From the NCBI RefSeq assembly GCF_027706745.1, contig NZ_JAQFWP010000007.1, forward strand, positions 1 to 64,000: a DNA stretch of 64,000 nucleotides. Reading direction: 5' to 3'. Positions 16,948 to 25,692 of this stretch are shown here, in pieces; position 1 is the first letter of the stretch, and every line of letters begins with the position of its first letter. Below the pieces are notes generated by a model. The model had not been told where the DNA came from. It made no database searches and saw nothing but the letters and a program-made list of their open reading frames with translations. The DNA is from Nocardiopsis suaedae (GTDB lineage Bacteria > Actinomycetota > Actinomycetes > Streptosporangiales > Streptosporangiaceae). A program made the position numbers and the translations under genes.

Positions 16948-17916
16948 TCACCCGCCCCGGTCCGATTCGATCTCCAGGCCCCGGGGAACGTCGCCCGGCG
17001 CCAGGTCGGGGCGGGGCCGGACATAGCGCACCAGGTGGCGCCACTTGCCCCCCGACACCGACACGTCCGGCTCGATCTCCACCACCAGTTCCGGTTCGAC
17101 ACGCGTATAGCGCTGGCGCGACTCCCGCCCCCAGGCCGGTCCGAGCGTGCGGGGCCACGGGTGGTCGTCGCCCGCCTTGGCCAGAAGGCCGTCGAGCCCC
17201 TCCCGCTGCGCCTCGTCCAGATCGGACGTGCGCCCCACCGGCCGCAGCGCCCCCGTCTCCGGGTCGCGGCGCCCCAGGATGAGGGCCCACGGATGGTCCG
17301 GACGGCCCACCACGCCCCCCACCACGGCCTCGGTGGTCGTCACCCGCTTGACCTTGTCCCACCCGCGGCGCCCGGGCCGGTAGGAGCGCCGGTCGTCCTT
17401 GATGACCAGCCCCTCGATCCCGCTGTCGGCCAGCCCGTCGAACCATTCGCGCGCCGTGGCCGGGTCGCCGGTCTGCCAGCCCAGGACGAGGTGCGGGTCG
17501 TCGACGCCCTCGAAGAGCCGTTCCAGCCGGGAGCGGCGGTGGCCCAGCGCGCGGTGGGCGAGGTCGGCGCCGTCCTCGCGCAGCAGGTCGAAGAGGACGA
17601 TATGGCACGGCTCCTCGGCGGCCAGGCGCCGGGCCGACCGGGGCGAGGCGCGGTTGCGCCGCTGCAGCGCGGCGAAGTCCAGGCGGCCGTCGGCCCAGCG
17701 CACGATCTCGCCGTCGGCGAGGACCCCGTCGGGTAGCTGGGCCTCCAGAGCGGCGGCGACCTCGGGCCAGCGCGTGTCGAGTCGGCGGCCCCGGCGCGAC
17801 ATGAGGCGGGTGGGGCCGGTCGACGCCAGCGCGCGGAAGCCGTCCCACTTCGGCTCGTACACCAGGTGCGGCCCTTCGGGCAGGACGGGCACCGTCCGCG
17901 CCAGCATCGGCTCCAC
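16948..17916 (-). CDS. ATP-dependent DNA ligase (LigC/LigD ligase-domain type)
   Basis: A protein of about 322 residues. The adenylation motif is YEPKWDGFRAL (nucleophile Lys23 if GTG 17916 is the start), with later motifs SRRGRRLDTRWPE, GLVIKDDRRSYRPGRRGWDKVK and the OB-fold region ending LAPGDVPRGLEIES. It has only the ligase catalytic core, with no polymerase or phosphoesterase module, so it is a LigC-like stand-alone form. It lies tail-to-tail with ku, the usual pairing of a two-component NHEJ system. The start is uncertain: the frame is open to 18105, and no candidate has a good ribosome site. Confidence 0.88.
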   Translation of the reverse strand: MEPMLARTVPVLPEGPHLVYEPKWDGFRALASTGPTRLMSRRGRRLDTRWPEVAAALEAQLPDGVLADGEIVRWADGRLDFAALQRRNRASPRSARRLAAEEPCHIVLFDLLREDGADLAHRALGHRRSRLERLFEGVDDPHLVLGWQTGDPATAREWFDGLADSGIEGLVIKDDRRSYRPGRRGWDKVKRVTTTEAVVGGVVGRPDHPWALILGRRDPETGALRPVGRTSDLDEAQREGLDGLLAKAGDDHPWPRTLGPAWGRESRQRYTRVEPELVVEIEPDVSVSGGKWRHLVRYVRPRPDLAPGDVPRGLEIESDRGG

Positions 17917-18140
17917 ATGGAGACGGTGCCCGGCAGCCGACCAGGGCAATCGTCGGCGGGACGGGGGCGGCGGGCGCCGCGATGGGCCTAGGCAGGGGAG
18001 GGTTCCGCGCCTATCGTCGCGACTGTCCCGCCGTATCCGGCGGCCCCGGTGCCGCGCCGACCGGCGCGCCGCGCCCTTCGGGCGGACGGCGACCGCGTCC
18101 GCCACATCCCCTGGAGTCCTCCCCCACCGCGAGGAACGCC

Positions 18141-18944
18141 ATGCCCCACATCCCCCTCACCCTCCGAAGAACCCGACCCGTCGAACCGGCCCTGCACGCC
18201 CTGAAGGGCGCCTCCGCCGCAGCGGCGCCGACGGCCGCGCTCGCCGCCGCGCTCCTCGCGGTACCGGCCCCCGCCGCCGCGGACGGGACCGACACTGGGC
18301 GAACCGACACTGGGCGAACCGACACTGTGCAGACCGACACTGGGCGGACCGGCACTGGGCGGACCGACACCGCGCAGGCCCAGATCGTGGCCGGAGACCC
18401 CTTCTTCAACGACTCCGCTCCCGTCGGACGCCGCTGCACGATCGGCGCCGTCGTCACGGTCGGCTTCCTGGCCGACGCGGGCTGCGGGTCCGCGGGCGAC
18501 CGGGTCAGCGGCCGAGACGGCGGCACCGGGACCGTCGCCTGGAGCTCCAGGGAGAGCAACGTGCTGCTCGTCGAGGCCGACGACGACTGGAGGCCCACGC
18601 CCTACATCGGCACCCCCGGCGGCGTGCAGGGTGTCGTCCGGGGCACCACGGAGGCTCCCGTGGGCGCCTCGGTCTGCCGGACCGGGCCGACCACCGGGTG
18701 GCACTGCGGCACCATCCAGGCGAAGAACCAGACGATCCGCACCCCCGACGGGTACGTGTACAACGCGACCCGCACCAACGTCTGCGCCGAACCCGGGGAC
18801 CAGGGCGGGGCCTTCTACTCCGGCGGCCACCTCCAAGGGCTCACCCTGGGCGGCTCGGGCGATTGCTCGACGGGCGGGACCACCTTCTTCCTGCCGATCA
18901 ACCCCATCCTGTCCAGGTACGCGCTCACGCCGGTGACCGGCTGA
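18141..18944 (+). CDS. secreted streptogrisin-like protein lacking the catalytic triad
   Basis: A protein of 267 residues with an export signal (about 1-47), a six-fold TDTGR-type linker (50-79) and a chymotrypsin-fold S1E domain. The fold is clear: disulfide pairs Cys99/Cys115, Cys179/Cys189 (VCRTGPTTGWHCG) and Cys215/Cys242, plus NVCAEPGDQGG. Yet all three catalytic residues are replaced. The TAGHC site is DAGC (His to Gly114), the NDYA Asp is Asn140, and the GDSGG serine is Gln221. It should be folded, secreted and inactive as a protease, perhaps a binding protein or inhibitor decoy. The ATG follows CGAGGAACGCC. Confidence 0.88.
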   Translation: MPHIPLTLRRTRPVEPALHALKGASAAAAPTAALAAALLAVPAPAAADGTDTGRTDTGRTDTVQTDTGRTGTGRTDTAQAQIVAGDPFFNDSAPVGRRCTIGAVVTVGFLADAGCGSAGDRVSGRDGGTGTVAWSSRESNVLLVEADDDWRPTPYIGTPGGVQGVVRGTTEAPVGASVCRTGPTTGWHCGTIQAKNQTIRTPDGYVYNATRTNVCAEPGDQGGAFYSGGHLQGLTLGGSGDCSTGGTTFFLPINPILSRYALTPVTG

Positions 18945-19082
18945 AAAGCGTTGCACAACGGCGCCCGATCCGTGATGCCCGTTCGGCGCGCCGGGGCGAC
19001 AATGGAGTCCAGGAGTGAAGAAGGGGCCCGCGCCCGGCGGGAGGCCCGCGCGGACGTGCGGCCCCGACGGGAGGTGGATGCC

Positions 19083-19517
19083 ATGTCCACGATCGCTCAC
19101 GCCCGCTCGCACGCGCTCGTGCACGCCTGGCGGGGCCTGGTCTCCGGCCTGGCGGGCGGCGTCGTCTTCGGGGCCCTCATGGCCGCCACGGGCATGCTCC
19201 CGGCGGTCGGCATGCTGGTGGGCACCGGGAACGCGGTCGCCGGCGGCGCGGTGCACCTGGTCATCTCGGCCGGGTTCGGCCTGGTCTTCGGCCTGATCGC
19301 GGGCGCCGTCGCCGACCGCCCCGGAGCGGTACTGGGCGCCGGGGCCGTCTACGGCCTCTTCTGGTGGGTGGTGGGGGGCCTGGCCCTCATGCCGGCCATG
19401 CTCGGCATGCCCATGTTCCAGATGAGCGCGGGCGCCTGGACCAGCCTGCTCGGCCACCTGCTGTACGGCCTGGTCACCGCGGCCGTCCTGATGTGGATGA
19501 GCCACAAGGAGGTGTGA
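19083..19517 (+). CDS. small integral membrane protein
   Basis: A protein of 144 residues from ATG 19083, which follows GGGAGGTGG. There are four hydrophobic spans (around residues 17-37, 45-68, 75-100 and 112-138) rich in Gly and Ala, with short polar loops and a late Met-rich loop (MPAMLGMPMFQM). No catalytic motif is seen. It may belong to the broad YagU/DUF1440-like group, but this is not firm. The frame is open 132 bp upstream without a better start. Confidence 0.7.
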   Translation: MSTIAHARSHALVHAWRGLVSGLAGGVVFGALMAATGMLPAVGMLVGTGNAVAGGAVHLVISAGFGLVFGLIAGAVADRPGAVLGAGAVYGLFWWVVGGLALMPAMLGMPMFQMSAGAWTSLLGHLLYGLVTAAVLMWMSHKEV

Positions 19518-19527
19518 GGCGCGAACG

Positions 19528-19590
19528 GGGCGCCGCCCCCGCCCGGCGCGGGGGCGCCGCCCCCGCCCGGCGCGGGGGCGCCGCCCCCGC
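19528..19590. repeat. 24-bp GC tandem repeat, about 2.6 copies
   Basis: A GGGGCGCCGCCCCCG... unit recurs at 19528, 19552 and 19576 with a 24-bp period. The unit is itself self-complementary and could form hairpins after the membrane-protein gene. It is all G/C, so replication slippage is the simple explanation. Confidence 0.7.
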
Positions 19591-19645
19591 GCGTCCGGGC
19601 CGGTGCGGTGGCGCGGCGGCGCCGCGAGTGGCAGGCTGGTGAGGC

Positions 19646-20038
19646 GTGGCCGTACGTGACCGAATCACCGATACCGAATGGTCCCTGTTGACGCCGCTGA
19701 TGCCCGTCGGCGCCGGGGGAGGAGAGGCGCAGGGGGACCTGCGCCGCGTGGTCGAGGCGGTGCTGGAGCGCCTGCGCACCGGCTGCCCCTGGCACGAGCT
19801 GGGCGGCACCACCGCCGAAGGGGAGGCCGCCGCCGAGTGGTACCGGCGCTGGAGCGCCGACGGCACCTGGCAGCGCATCGCCGACCGCCTGCGCATCGAC
19901 CCGGCGACCGGCCGGAGCCTCCTGGACCGGCCCCAGGTCGATGCGGCGTGCGCGGTGCGCCCCGCGCCCGCCGCGGTCTGGATGGGCGCCCGGTGCGCCC
20001 TGCGCCGCGCACACCGCCGGCACGGCGGCCCCCGCTGA
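19646..20038 (+). CDS. IS5-type transposase N-terminal fragment
   Basis: A protein of 130 residues whose N-terminus (ITDTEWSLLTPLMPVG, VVEAVLERLRTGCPWHELGG, WYRRWSADGTWQRIADRLR) matches the DUF4096 helix-turn-helix region that starts many IS5-family transposases. The DDE catalytic domain is absent, and the C-terminus ends in unrelated Arg/Ala-rich sequence. No terminal inverted repeats are visible around it. It could be a decayed insertion or a retained DNA-binding domain. The GTG start at 19646 lies close to a weak ribosome site. Confidence 0.6.
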   Translation: MAVRDRITDTEWSLLTPLMPVGAGGGEAQGDLRRVVEAVLERLRTGCPWHELGGTTAEGEAAAEWYRRWSADGTWQRIADRLRIDPATGRSLLDRPQVDAACAVRPAPAAVWMGARCALRRAHRRHGGPR

Positions 20039-20068
20039 GGGGGCGCCGCCGGATCCGGTGCGCGCCCG

Positions 20069-20560
20069 TCACATCTGCGGGGGGACCGCGGCCCGGCCGC
20101 CCGGGGTGAGCTGGGCCCACCAGGCGGCGGGCGGGCGGCCGACCGGTTCGGTGGACACGATCCGGTCGTAGGGCGCGCGCCGGGCCTGCCCCTGCTCGGG
20201 GCGGGCGATGAACACCTGCGCCGGGCAGCCCGCCTGGGCGAGCCGCCAGCGCGCGGCCGCCGCCTCGGCGGGGTCCGCGGTCGTCGCCGTCACCAGCGCG
20301 GGGTCGCCCGTCCGGTGGCAGATCAGGGCGGTGGCGTAGCCGCTGCCGCAGCCCGCGTGCAGGACCCGCATGCCCGGGCGGATGTCGGCGCTGTCCAGCA
20401 CCGTGAGCAGGGTGGCCAGGGCGGGGTCGGGGCCGACCGGGTCCGGGGACCACAGCGGCCGCGCGGAGAAGAGGCGGCGGGGGACGGCGGCCACGGCCGG
20501 GCGCCAGGCGGCCGGCGCGTAGCAGGCGGCGTGGGCGCGGGACAGGGCGGTGGTGGACAC
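20069..20560 (-). CDS. protein-L-isoaspartate O-methyltransferase-like protein, short
   Basis: A protein of 163 residues from GTG 20560, placed 8 nt after GGAG. The SAM-binding motif I is MRVLHAGCGSGYATALIC. The segment YDRIVSTEPVGRPPAAWWAQLTPGGRAAVP corresponds to the PCMT family region ending in the motif that contacts isoaspartate. It is shorter than full PCMTs (about 210) and lacks the C-terminal part, so repair activity is not assured. Many actinomycetes carry such short copies as maturation factors for peptide natural products, but no such cluster is visible here. Confidence 0.72.
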   Translation of the reverse strand: MSTTALSRAHAACYAPAAWRPAVAAVPRRLFSARPLWSPDPVGPDPALATLLTVLDSADIRPGMRVLHAGCGSGYATALICHRTGDPALVTATTADPAEAAAARWRLAQAGCPAQVFIARPEQGQARRAPYDRIVSTEPVGRPPAAWWAQLTPGGRAAVPPQM

Positions 20561-20666
20561 GGGGGCGCTCCGGGTGCTCGGGGAACGGGGCAGGGCGCGA
20601 GCGGGGTGCACCTAGAGTAGTCGGTCCGCGCATGTCCGTGAGGGGAGGGGCGCCCCGGGCGGGCCG

Positions 20667-21134
20667 TCAGCCGGGGGTGCGCGGGTAGCCCGGGATCGCC
20701 CGGCTCACCAGCCACGCCACCACGCCGCACCCGGCCCCCACCAGGGTGCCGACGAACAGGCTGCTCACGAAGGAGAACCCGCGCATCAGGAACCCCTCGG
20801 CCGCGGGAGGCAGGACCCCTTCCAGGCCGCCGCCGAGCGCGGGCGGTGTGTCGAACGCCCAGGCCCAGGTGGCCTGGTGCGCCACCGCCAGCAGTACGCC
20901 GTAGGCGACCCCCACCGCGATCAGGGGCACCAGGGGGTTGGGGACACGCCGCCACAGGACGACGGCCACCCACACGGTGAGGGGCGCCCAGACGAGGAAG
21001 GCGTTGCCCGCCGCCCCCACGAGGCCCAGATCGTGCGCGACGACCCGGGGGACCCCGAGCAGGGCCAGCCCGATGACCCCGAGTACCGGTAGGCCCAGAC
21101 GCCCCCGGGAGCCCTGCGCTGCTCGACCGCTCAC
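20667..21134 (-). CDS. hypothetical integral membrane protein
   Basis: A protein of 155 residues from GTG 21134, fixed by an excellent AGGAGG 7 nt upstream. Four hydrophobic spans (LGLPVLGVIGLALLGVP, AFLVWAPLTVWVAVVLW, NPLVPLIAVGVAYGVLLAVA, FVGTLVGAGCGVVAWLV) are separated by short loops, with a longer outside loop between spans three and four. No family is recognised. It is divergent from the LysR gene. Confidence 0.7.
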   Translation of the reverse strand: MSGRAAQGSRGRLGLPVLGVIGLALLGVPRVVAHDLGLVGAAGNAFLVWAPLTVWVAVVLWRRVPNPLVPLIAVGVAYGVLLAVAHQATWAWAFDTPPALGGGLEGVLPPAAEGFLMRGFSFVSSLFVGTLVGAGCGVVAWLVSRAIPGYPRTPG

Positions 21135-21362
21135 CTTCAGTCCTCCTGTCACGCCGTCGCACCGTGCGCGGCGCCGCCGCACATGCCCGGCGGCCCGCGA
21201 CATGTGAGCCTAAGAAGCCGATCGGGCTCCGCGCCTCACTCTGTGCGCTGCAATCGGCCTACATCGCGGGATGTACACGGGCGGCGGCACGTGCACCTCC
21301 GGACGGCCCACGCGGCCCCGCCGCGATCCGGGATCCATCACATGGCCGATAGGATCGGCGGA

Positions 21363-22280
21363 ATGACCGATCGGACCACCAATGGGCGCCCCGACCTCGA
21401 CCAGCTGCGCACCTTCCTCGCGGTCTACCGGGCGGGCTCCCTGACCGCCGGCGCGCGCCTGGCCGGGGTCTCCCAGCCCACCGCCACGGCCCAGGTCCGG
21501 GCCCTCGAAGCGCGGATGGGCCGCCCGCTCTTCGAGCGCCTGCCGCGCGGCGTGGCGCCCACCCTCGTGGCCGACGACCTGGCCGGGCGCCTCGCCGGGC
21601 CGATGGACGCCCTGGAGGCGGTCGCCGGTGCGCCCGAGGCCCCGGCCCCCGTCCCGCCCCTGCACCTGGGCGGCCCCGCCGAGATGCTCTGCGCCGCGGG
21701 CCTTCCCGCGCTGGCGCCGCTCATCGACAAGGGGGTGCGGCTGCGGGTGGCCACCGGACTGGCCGACGACCTGCTGGCCGGGCTGCGCGCGGGCCGCCTG
21801 GACCTGGTCGTGTCCTCGGTGCGCCCGCGCGGGCGCACCCTGGTCGCCGAGCCGCTCGCCGACGAGGACTTCGTCCTCGTCGCCGCCCCCTCCTGGGCCG
21901 AGCGGCTGGACCGGGAGCGGCTGGCCGCCGAGGGGCCCACCGCCCTCGACGGCGTGCCGCTGGTGTCCTACGCCGAGGACCTGCCCATCCTGCGGCGCTA
22001 CTGGCGCCACGTCTTCGGGGAGCGGCTGACCGCCACCCCCGCCATCACCGTGCCCGACCTGCGCGGCGTGGCGGCGGCGGTCGCGGCGGGCGTGGGGGTG
22101 AGCGTGCTGCCCCGGTACCTGTGCGTGCGGGAGCTCGCCTCGGGCGCCCTGGTGGCGCTCCTGGAGCCGGAGGACCCGCCGATCAACACCGGGTTCCTGG
22201 TGCAGCGCGCGGGCGGGCAGACCCACCCGCACCTCGGGCTGGTTCGCGACCGCCTCAAGACGGCGATGCGGCTGTGCTGA
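21363..22280 (+). CDS. LysR-family transcriptional regulator
   Basis: A protein of 305 residues. The N-terminal winged HTH is DLDQLRTFLAVYRAGSLTAGARLAGVSQPTATAQVRALE. The C-terminal periplasmic-binding-like effector domain spans about 95-300. A start at 21342 (MADRIGG) is also possible; 21363 is preferred because the protein then begins next to the HTH. The target is unknown: the divergent neighbour is a small membrane protein, a plausible LysR-controlled exporter or transporter, but no LysR box is obvious by eye in the 228-bp gap. Confidence 0.87.
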   Translation: MTDRTTNGRPDLDQLRTFLAVYRAGSLTAGARLAGVSQPTATAQVRALEARMGRPLFERLPRGVAPTLVADDLAGRLAGPMDALEAVAGAPEAPAPVPPLHLGGPAEMLCAAGLPALAPLIDKGVRLRVATGLADDLLAGLRAGRLDLVVSSVRPRGRTLVAEPLADEDFVLVAAPSWAERLDRERLAAEGPTALDGVPLVSYAEDLPILRRYWRHVFGERLTATPAITVPDLRGVAAAVAAGVGVSVLPRYLCVRELASGALVALLEPEDPPINTGFLVQRAGGQTHPHLGLVRDRLKTAMRLC

Positions 22281-22446
22281 AGGGAGACCGGCGGCCGGGC
22301 CGCCCTGTGCACTGGGGATCGCGGAATGTAAGATCATAATCGCCCATAGTGACGGCTCTGTGGTGGGGCCGTCGCGACCGGCGCCCGGCGGCTCCGCGAG
22401 CCGTGGGCCTGCAGCGCGGAGACGGACCGACGGAGGCGGACCGACA

Positions 22447-23148
22447 GTGAGGCCAACCCCCGCCCGTCCCCCGGCCCCGCCCGCCAGGGGCGAGGGGACC
22501 TCCGGCGACACCGCCTTCCGGATCCTCGGCCCCGTGCGGGCCGAGCTGGCCGCGCACCCCGTCCCCCTGCCGGGGGGCAAGCAGCGCACGCTCCTGGCCG
22601 CGCTGCTCGCCCGGACCGGGGCGGGGGTGCCCGCAGGGGAACTGGTGCCCTACATCCTCAGCGGAGGCGGGCCGGAGAACCCCGAGGCGGCTGTGTACAC
22701 CTACGTCGCCCGGCTGCGCAGCGCGCTGGCGCGCCATGCCGGCTGCCCCGGCCTCGTGCGCACCACCCGCGGCGGCTACCGCGTCGACCTGGGGCCCGAC
22801 CGGCTCGACCTGTCCGCCTTCCGCGGCCTGGCCGAGCGCGCGCTGCGGCGCATCGACCGGGTCGACCTGCGCGGCGGGGCGGCGGACCTGCGCGACGCCC
22901 TGGCGCTGTGGCGAGGGCCCGCCGCAGACGGCCTCGGGTCGGCGGCCTTCCGCGCGGCGGTGGCCGGACCACTGGAGGCGGAGGCCGTCCGGGTGCTCGA
23001 CCGCTACCTGGACGTCATGTCGGCCATGGGGGAAAGCGCGGACGCGCTGGCCGAATTGCGCGTGATGGCGACGGTCCACCGGGGCAGGGGCGCCCTCGGG
23101 CGGAGGCTGGGGGAGGCCCTCCGGGAGCGCGGCGAAGGCGCCGCGTGA
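22447..23148 (+). CDS. short SARP/AfsR-type regulator (winged helix plus BTAD)
   Basis: A protein of 233 residues from GTG 22447 with GGAGGCGG upstream. An OmpR-like DNA-binding domain (FRILGPVRAELAAHPVPLPGGKQRTLLAALL, LRTTRGGYRVDLG-type wing) is followed by the bacterial transcriptional activation domain (LDLSAFRGLAERALRRI, AEAVRVLDRYLDVMSAMGESADALAELRVM). It has no ATPase domain and is shorter than AfsR. SARPs usually activate secondary-metabolite clusters, but no such cluster adjoins it, so its target is unclear. A very strong hairpin lies 149 bp downstream. Confidence 0.82.
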   Translation: MRPTPARPPAPPARGEGTSGDTAFRILGPVRAELAAHPVPLPGGKQRTLLAALLARTGAGVPAGELVPYILSGGGPENPEAAVYTYVARLRSALARHAGCPGLVRTTRGGYRVDLGPDRLDLSAFRGLAERALRRIDRVDLRGGAADLRDALALWRGPAADGLGSAAFRAAVAGPLEAEAVRVLDRYLDVMSAMGESADALAELRVMATVHRGRGALGRRLGEALRERGEGAA

Positions 23149-23296
23149 CGGCGCCGCATGACGGCGTCGCGTGACGGAGCTCTGCGCCACCGATCCGTCG
23201 CCGTGCGTCCGATTCTTGGAAACGCATGGATTCCGTTCGGTCTGCGCGCATAAACCGAACACCGGTGGGCAGAAGATGCGGCAAGGGTTGCATCGG

Positions 23297-23332
23297 CCGG
23301 GTGGGGCGGAACTTCGGTTCCGCCCCACCCGG
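23297..23332. terminator. bidirectional terminator, 16-bp stem with TTCG loop
   Basis: The arms at 23297-23312 (starting CCGGGTGGGG) and 23317-23332 are exact complements closed by TTCG, the extra-stable UUCG tetraloop. It sits between the converging SARP and symporter genes, 2 bp from the symporter stop, and serves both strands. Confidence 0.85.
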
Positions 23333-23334
23333 TT

Positions 23335-24744
23335 CTACGTGCGCCCGGACGCGCGCTGGACCAGGGCGCCCGCCCCGACGACGGCCAGGTTGGCCGCCAG
23401 CCCGTACAGTCCGGCGTTCACGTCGGCGATCGCCGCCCCGTAGACCGCGGACAGAGCCAGTGTGACCGCGACCCCGGCCGTCATGCCCGCCAGGACCACC
23501 CAGGGGTGCACCGGGCGCCGGCGCCACAGGGCCAGCGCGATCGCGGGCGTGATCTGCACCAGCCCCGCGTACGTCAGCAGGATCAGGTTGGCCAGCAGGT
23601 CCGGCCGCAGCAGCGCCAGCAGCAGCGCCGCGAGGCACGCCGCGACCACGGTCGCATGATTGGTCCAGAACTGCGCCCGGAGCGAGCGCGCCGGGACCAC
23701 GTTGCGTGCGACGAGCGTCGAGACGCCGATGGCCATGCTCGCCGCAGGCACCATCGACGCGATCAGCGCCGCGACCGCGACGACCCCCACCAGCGGCTCG
23801 GGCAGCATCTCCCGCACCAGGGTGAGCAGCGACCCGTTGGGCTCGGTGTCCTCGGACAGCACCAGCACCGCGGTGAACCCGATGACCATGGGGAACGCGA
23901 CCACCACGGTGAACAGCGGCAGGAAGGCGTAATTGCGCCTCAGGGCACGCGCGCTCCCCGCGCTCAGGACGCTGTTCCACAGGAAGGGCAGCCCCATCAG
24001 GCCGAATCCCAGCACACTCACCAGCGCGCTGGAGAAGAACCACACCGGTCCGGCCCCGTCGACCTGGAGCGTCAGCAGTTCCGGCCGCTCGGCGGCCAGG
24101 CGCTCGAACACCCTGCCCACACCGCCCGCGTAGTGGACCGGCACCGCGACCGCCAGCGCGCCGATCACCAGCAGCGTGACGGCGTCCTTGAGGTAGGCGG
24201 TGGCCACCACGCCACGCACCCCGGCCCACAGGACGAACACGACGACCAGCGCTGTCCCCGCCGCCATGCTCACCGCTCCGGAGGCGGCGTCCCCCGTCAC
24301 CAGCTCCAGCACCAGCCCCAGGCCGGTGATCTGCAGCTGCAGGTAGGGGAAGAGGAACAGCAGCGCGAAGACCGCCGAGACCGCGCCCAGCGCGCGGCTG
24401 CCGTACCGGTCGGCGAGGAAGTCCCCCTGGGTCAGGTAGCCGCGCTCCTTGCCCAGCCGCCAGATGCGGGGGCCGACGAAGAACAGCAGGATGTAGCCGA
24501 CCGCCAGGTAGGGCACCACGTACAGCGCGGCGACGCCGCCGGTGAACACCAGGCCGACCAGGCCGAGGAAGGTGAACGCGGTGAAGATCTCGCCCGCCTG
24601 GAGGAACCACACCGTCGCGGCGCCGAAGTTGCGCCCGCCCACGGTCCAGTCCGCCAGGTCGCCGGAGGGGCGGCGCCGCCCGAGCATCCCGCACAGGGCG
24701 ATCACGGCCATCCCGGCCAGGGCGATGGCGAGGGTGGTGCTCAT
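23335..24744 (-). CDS. sodium:solute symporter family permease
   Basis: A protein of 469 residues and about 13 membrane spans. Family features are the early DWTVGGRNFGAATVWFLQAGEIFTAFTFLG segment, the loop WRLGKERGYLTQGDFLADRYGS and the Na+-site region ALIASMVPAASMAIGVSTL. SSS members import monocarboxylates, amino acids or urea with sodium; the substrate here is not readable. The start ATG 24744 overlaps the stop of the upstream DUF3311 gene (ATGA), and that pairing is typical of the family. Confidence 0.88.
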   Translation of the reverse strand: MSTTLAIALAGMAVIALCGMLGRRRPSGDLADWTVGGRNFGAATVWFLQAGEIFTAFTFLGLVGLVFTGGVAALYVVPYLAVGYILLFFVGPRIWRLGKERGYLTQGDFLADRYGSRALGAVSAVFALLFLFPYLQLQITGLGLVLELVTGDAASGAVSMAAGTALVVVFVLWAGVRGVVATAYLKDAVTLLVIGALAVAVPVHYAGGVGRVFERLAAERPELLTLQVDGAGPVWFFSSALVSVLGFGLMGLPFLWNSVLSAGSARALRRNYAFLPLFTVVVAFPMVIGFTAVLVLSEDTEPNGSLLTLVREMLPEPLVGVVAVAALIASMVPAASMAIGVSTLVARNVVPARSLRAQFWTNHATVVAACLAALLLALLRPDLLANLILLTYAGLVQITPAIALALWRRRPVHPWVVLAGMTAGVAVTLALSAVYGAAIADVNAGLYGLAANLAVVGAGALVQRASGRT

Positions 24745-24938
24745 GCCCCGCCCTCCTCGCGCTCGTCGCCGCGCGCGATGAACAGCAGCGCGGGGGTGAC
24801 CAGCAGGCACCACAGGACGACCCACACCAGCATCGGGGGGAGCCCGAGCCAGAGGCCGCCGGTGCGGAGGAAGGGCAGGAAGGGGGTGGCCATCAGCGCC
24901 GCGGCCGGAACGGCCGCGGCCAGGTGCCTGCTGCGCAA
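24741..24938 (-). CDS. DUF3311 small membrane protein
   Basis: A protein of 65 residues from TTG 24938, which has GGGAG 5 nt upstream. This start gives the expected two-helix protein: HLAAAVPAAALMATPFLPFL, then LPPMLVWVVLWCLLVTPALLF and a charged tail. The family almost always precedes an SSS symporter and overlaps it, as here, so it is likely an accessory or assembly subunit. A shorter form from ATG 24893 (50 residues) would lose the first helix. Confidence 0.75.
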   Translation of the reverse strand: MRSRHLAAAVPAAALMATPFLPFLRTGGLWLGLPPMLVWVVLWCLLVTPALLFIARGDEREEGGA

Positions 24939-25085
24939 GGCGGCTCCCGACGCGCCTGGAGGGAGGGGCGCAAGCGACCCTAGGCCCCGGCCCCCGGCGG
25001 CGCAACGGCCGTGCCCGCGCATGACCCCGGCCCGCCGGGGTAGCCGGACCGCGCGAGCCGCGATCGCGCGAGGAGGGGGAGCGAG

Positions 25086-25631
25086 ATGACCGGCGAACTG
25101 GAAGGCTGCACGGTGGCCGTGCTCGCCACCGACGGCGTCGAGCAGGTCGAGCTGGAACGGCCCCGCCGCGCCCTGGAGGAGGCCGGGGCCCGGGTCGAGC
25201 TGGTGTCCGTCGTCCCCGGGCCCGTCCAGGCCATGAACGGCGACATCGACCACGGCGACACCTTCTCCGTGGACCGCAGGGTGACCGGGGCCGACCCGGC
25301 CGACTACGACGGACTCGTCGTCCCGGGCGGGACGATCAACCCGGACCGGCTGCGCATCGTCCCCGAGGCCGTCGAGTTCGTCCGGGCCTTCGCCGCCTCC
25401 GGGCGGCCGATCGGGGCGATCTGCCACGGGCCGTGGATCCTCGCCGAGGCCGGCGTGGCGCGCGGGCGTGCGGTGACCTCCTACCCCAGCATCCGCACCG
25501 ATCTGCGCAACGCCGGGGCGGAGGTGCTCGACAAGGAGGTCGTCACCGACCGCGCCGTCACCACCAGCCGCGACCCGGGGGACCTGGACGCGTTCTGCGA
25601 GCGCATCGTCCAGGAGATCGCCCGCTACTGA
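25086..25631 (+). CDS. DJ-1/PfpI family protein
   Basis: A protein of 181 residues. The class I glutamine amidotransferase-like fold shows the nucleophile elbow Cys-His in GAICHGPWILAEAG and an upstream acidic residue in DYDGLVVPGG. YhbO/PfpI-type members act as deglycases, chaperones or stress proteins in the cytoplasm; which activity applies here is not decidable. An excellent GGGGGAG site precedes the ATG. It lies 61 bp upstream of katE, whose product carries a C-terminal domain of the same fold, so both likely belong to an oxidative-stress unit. Confidence 0.88.
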   Translation: MTGELEGCTVAVLATDGVEQVELERPRRALEEAGARVELVSVVPGPVQAMNGDIDHGDTFSVDRRVTGADPADYDGLVVPGGTINPDRLRIVPEAVEFVRAFAASGRPIGAICHGPWILAEAGVARGRAVTSYPSIRTDLRNAGAEVLDKEVVTDRAVTTSRDPGDLDAFCERIVQEIARY

Positions 25632-25692
25632 GCGGGCCGCGCGGGGCGGCGCGCCCCGCGCACGCGAATCGAGAATCGGGGAGGAGAACGCG

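Noticed and set aside
19528-19590. GC tandem repeat as a regulatory array
   Set aside because: A 24-bp all-G/C unit in 2.6 copies right after a gene is explained by slippage; no feature suggests binding sites.
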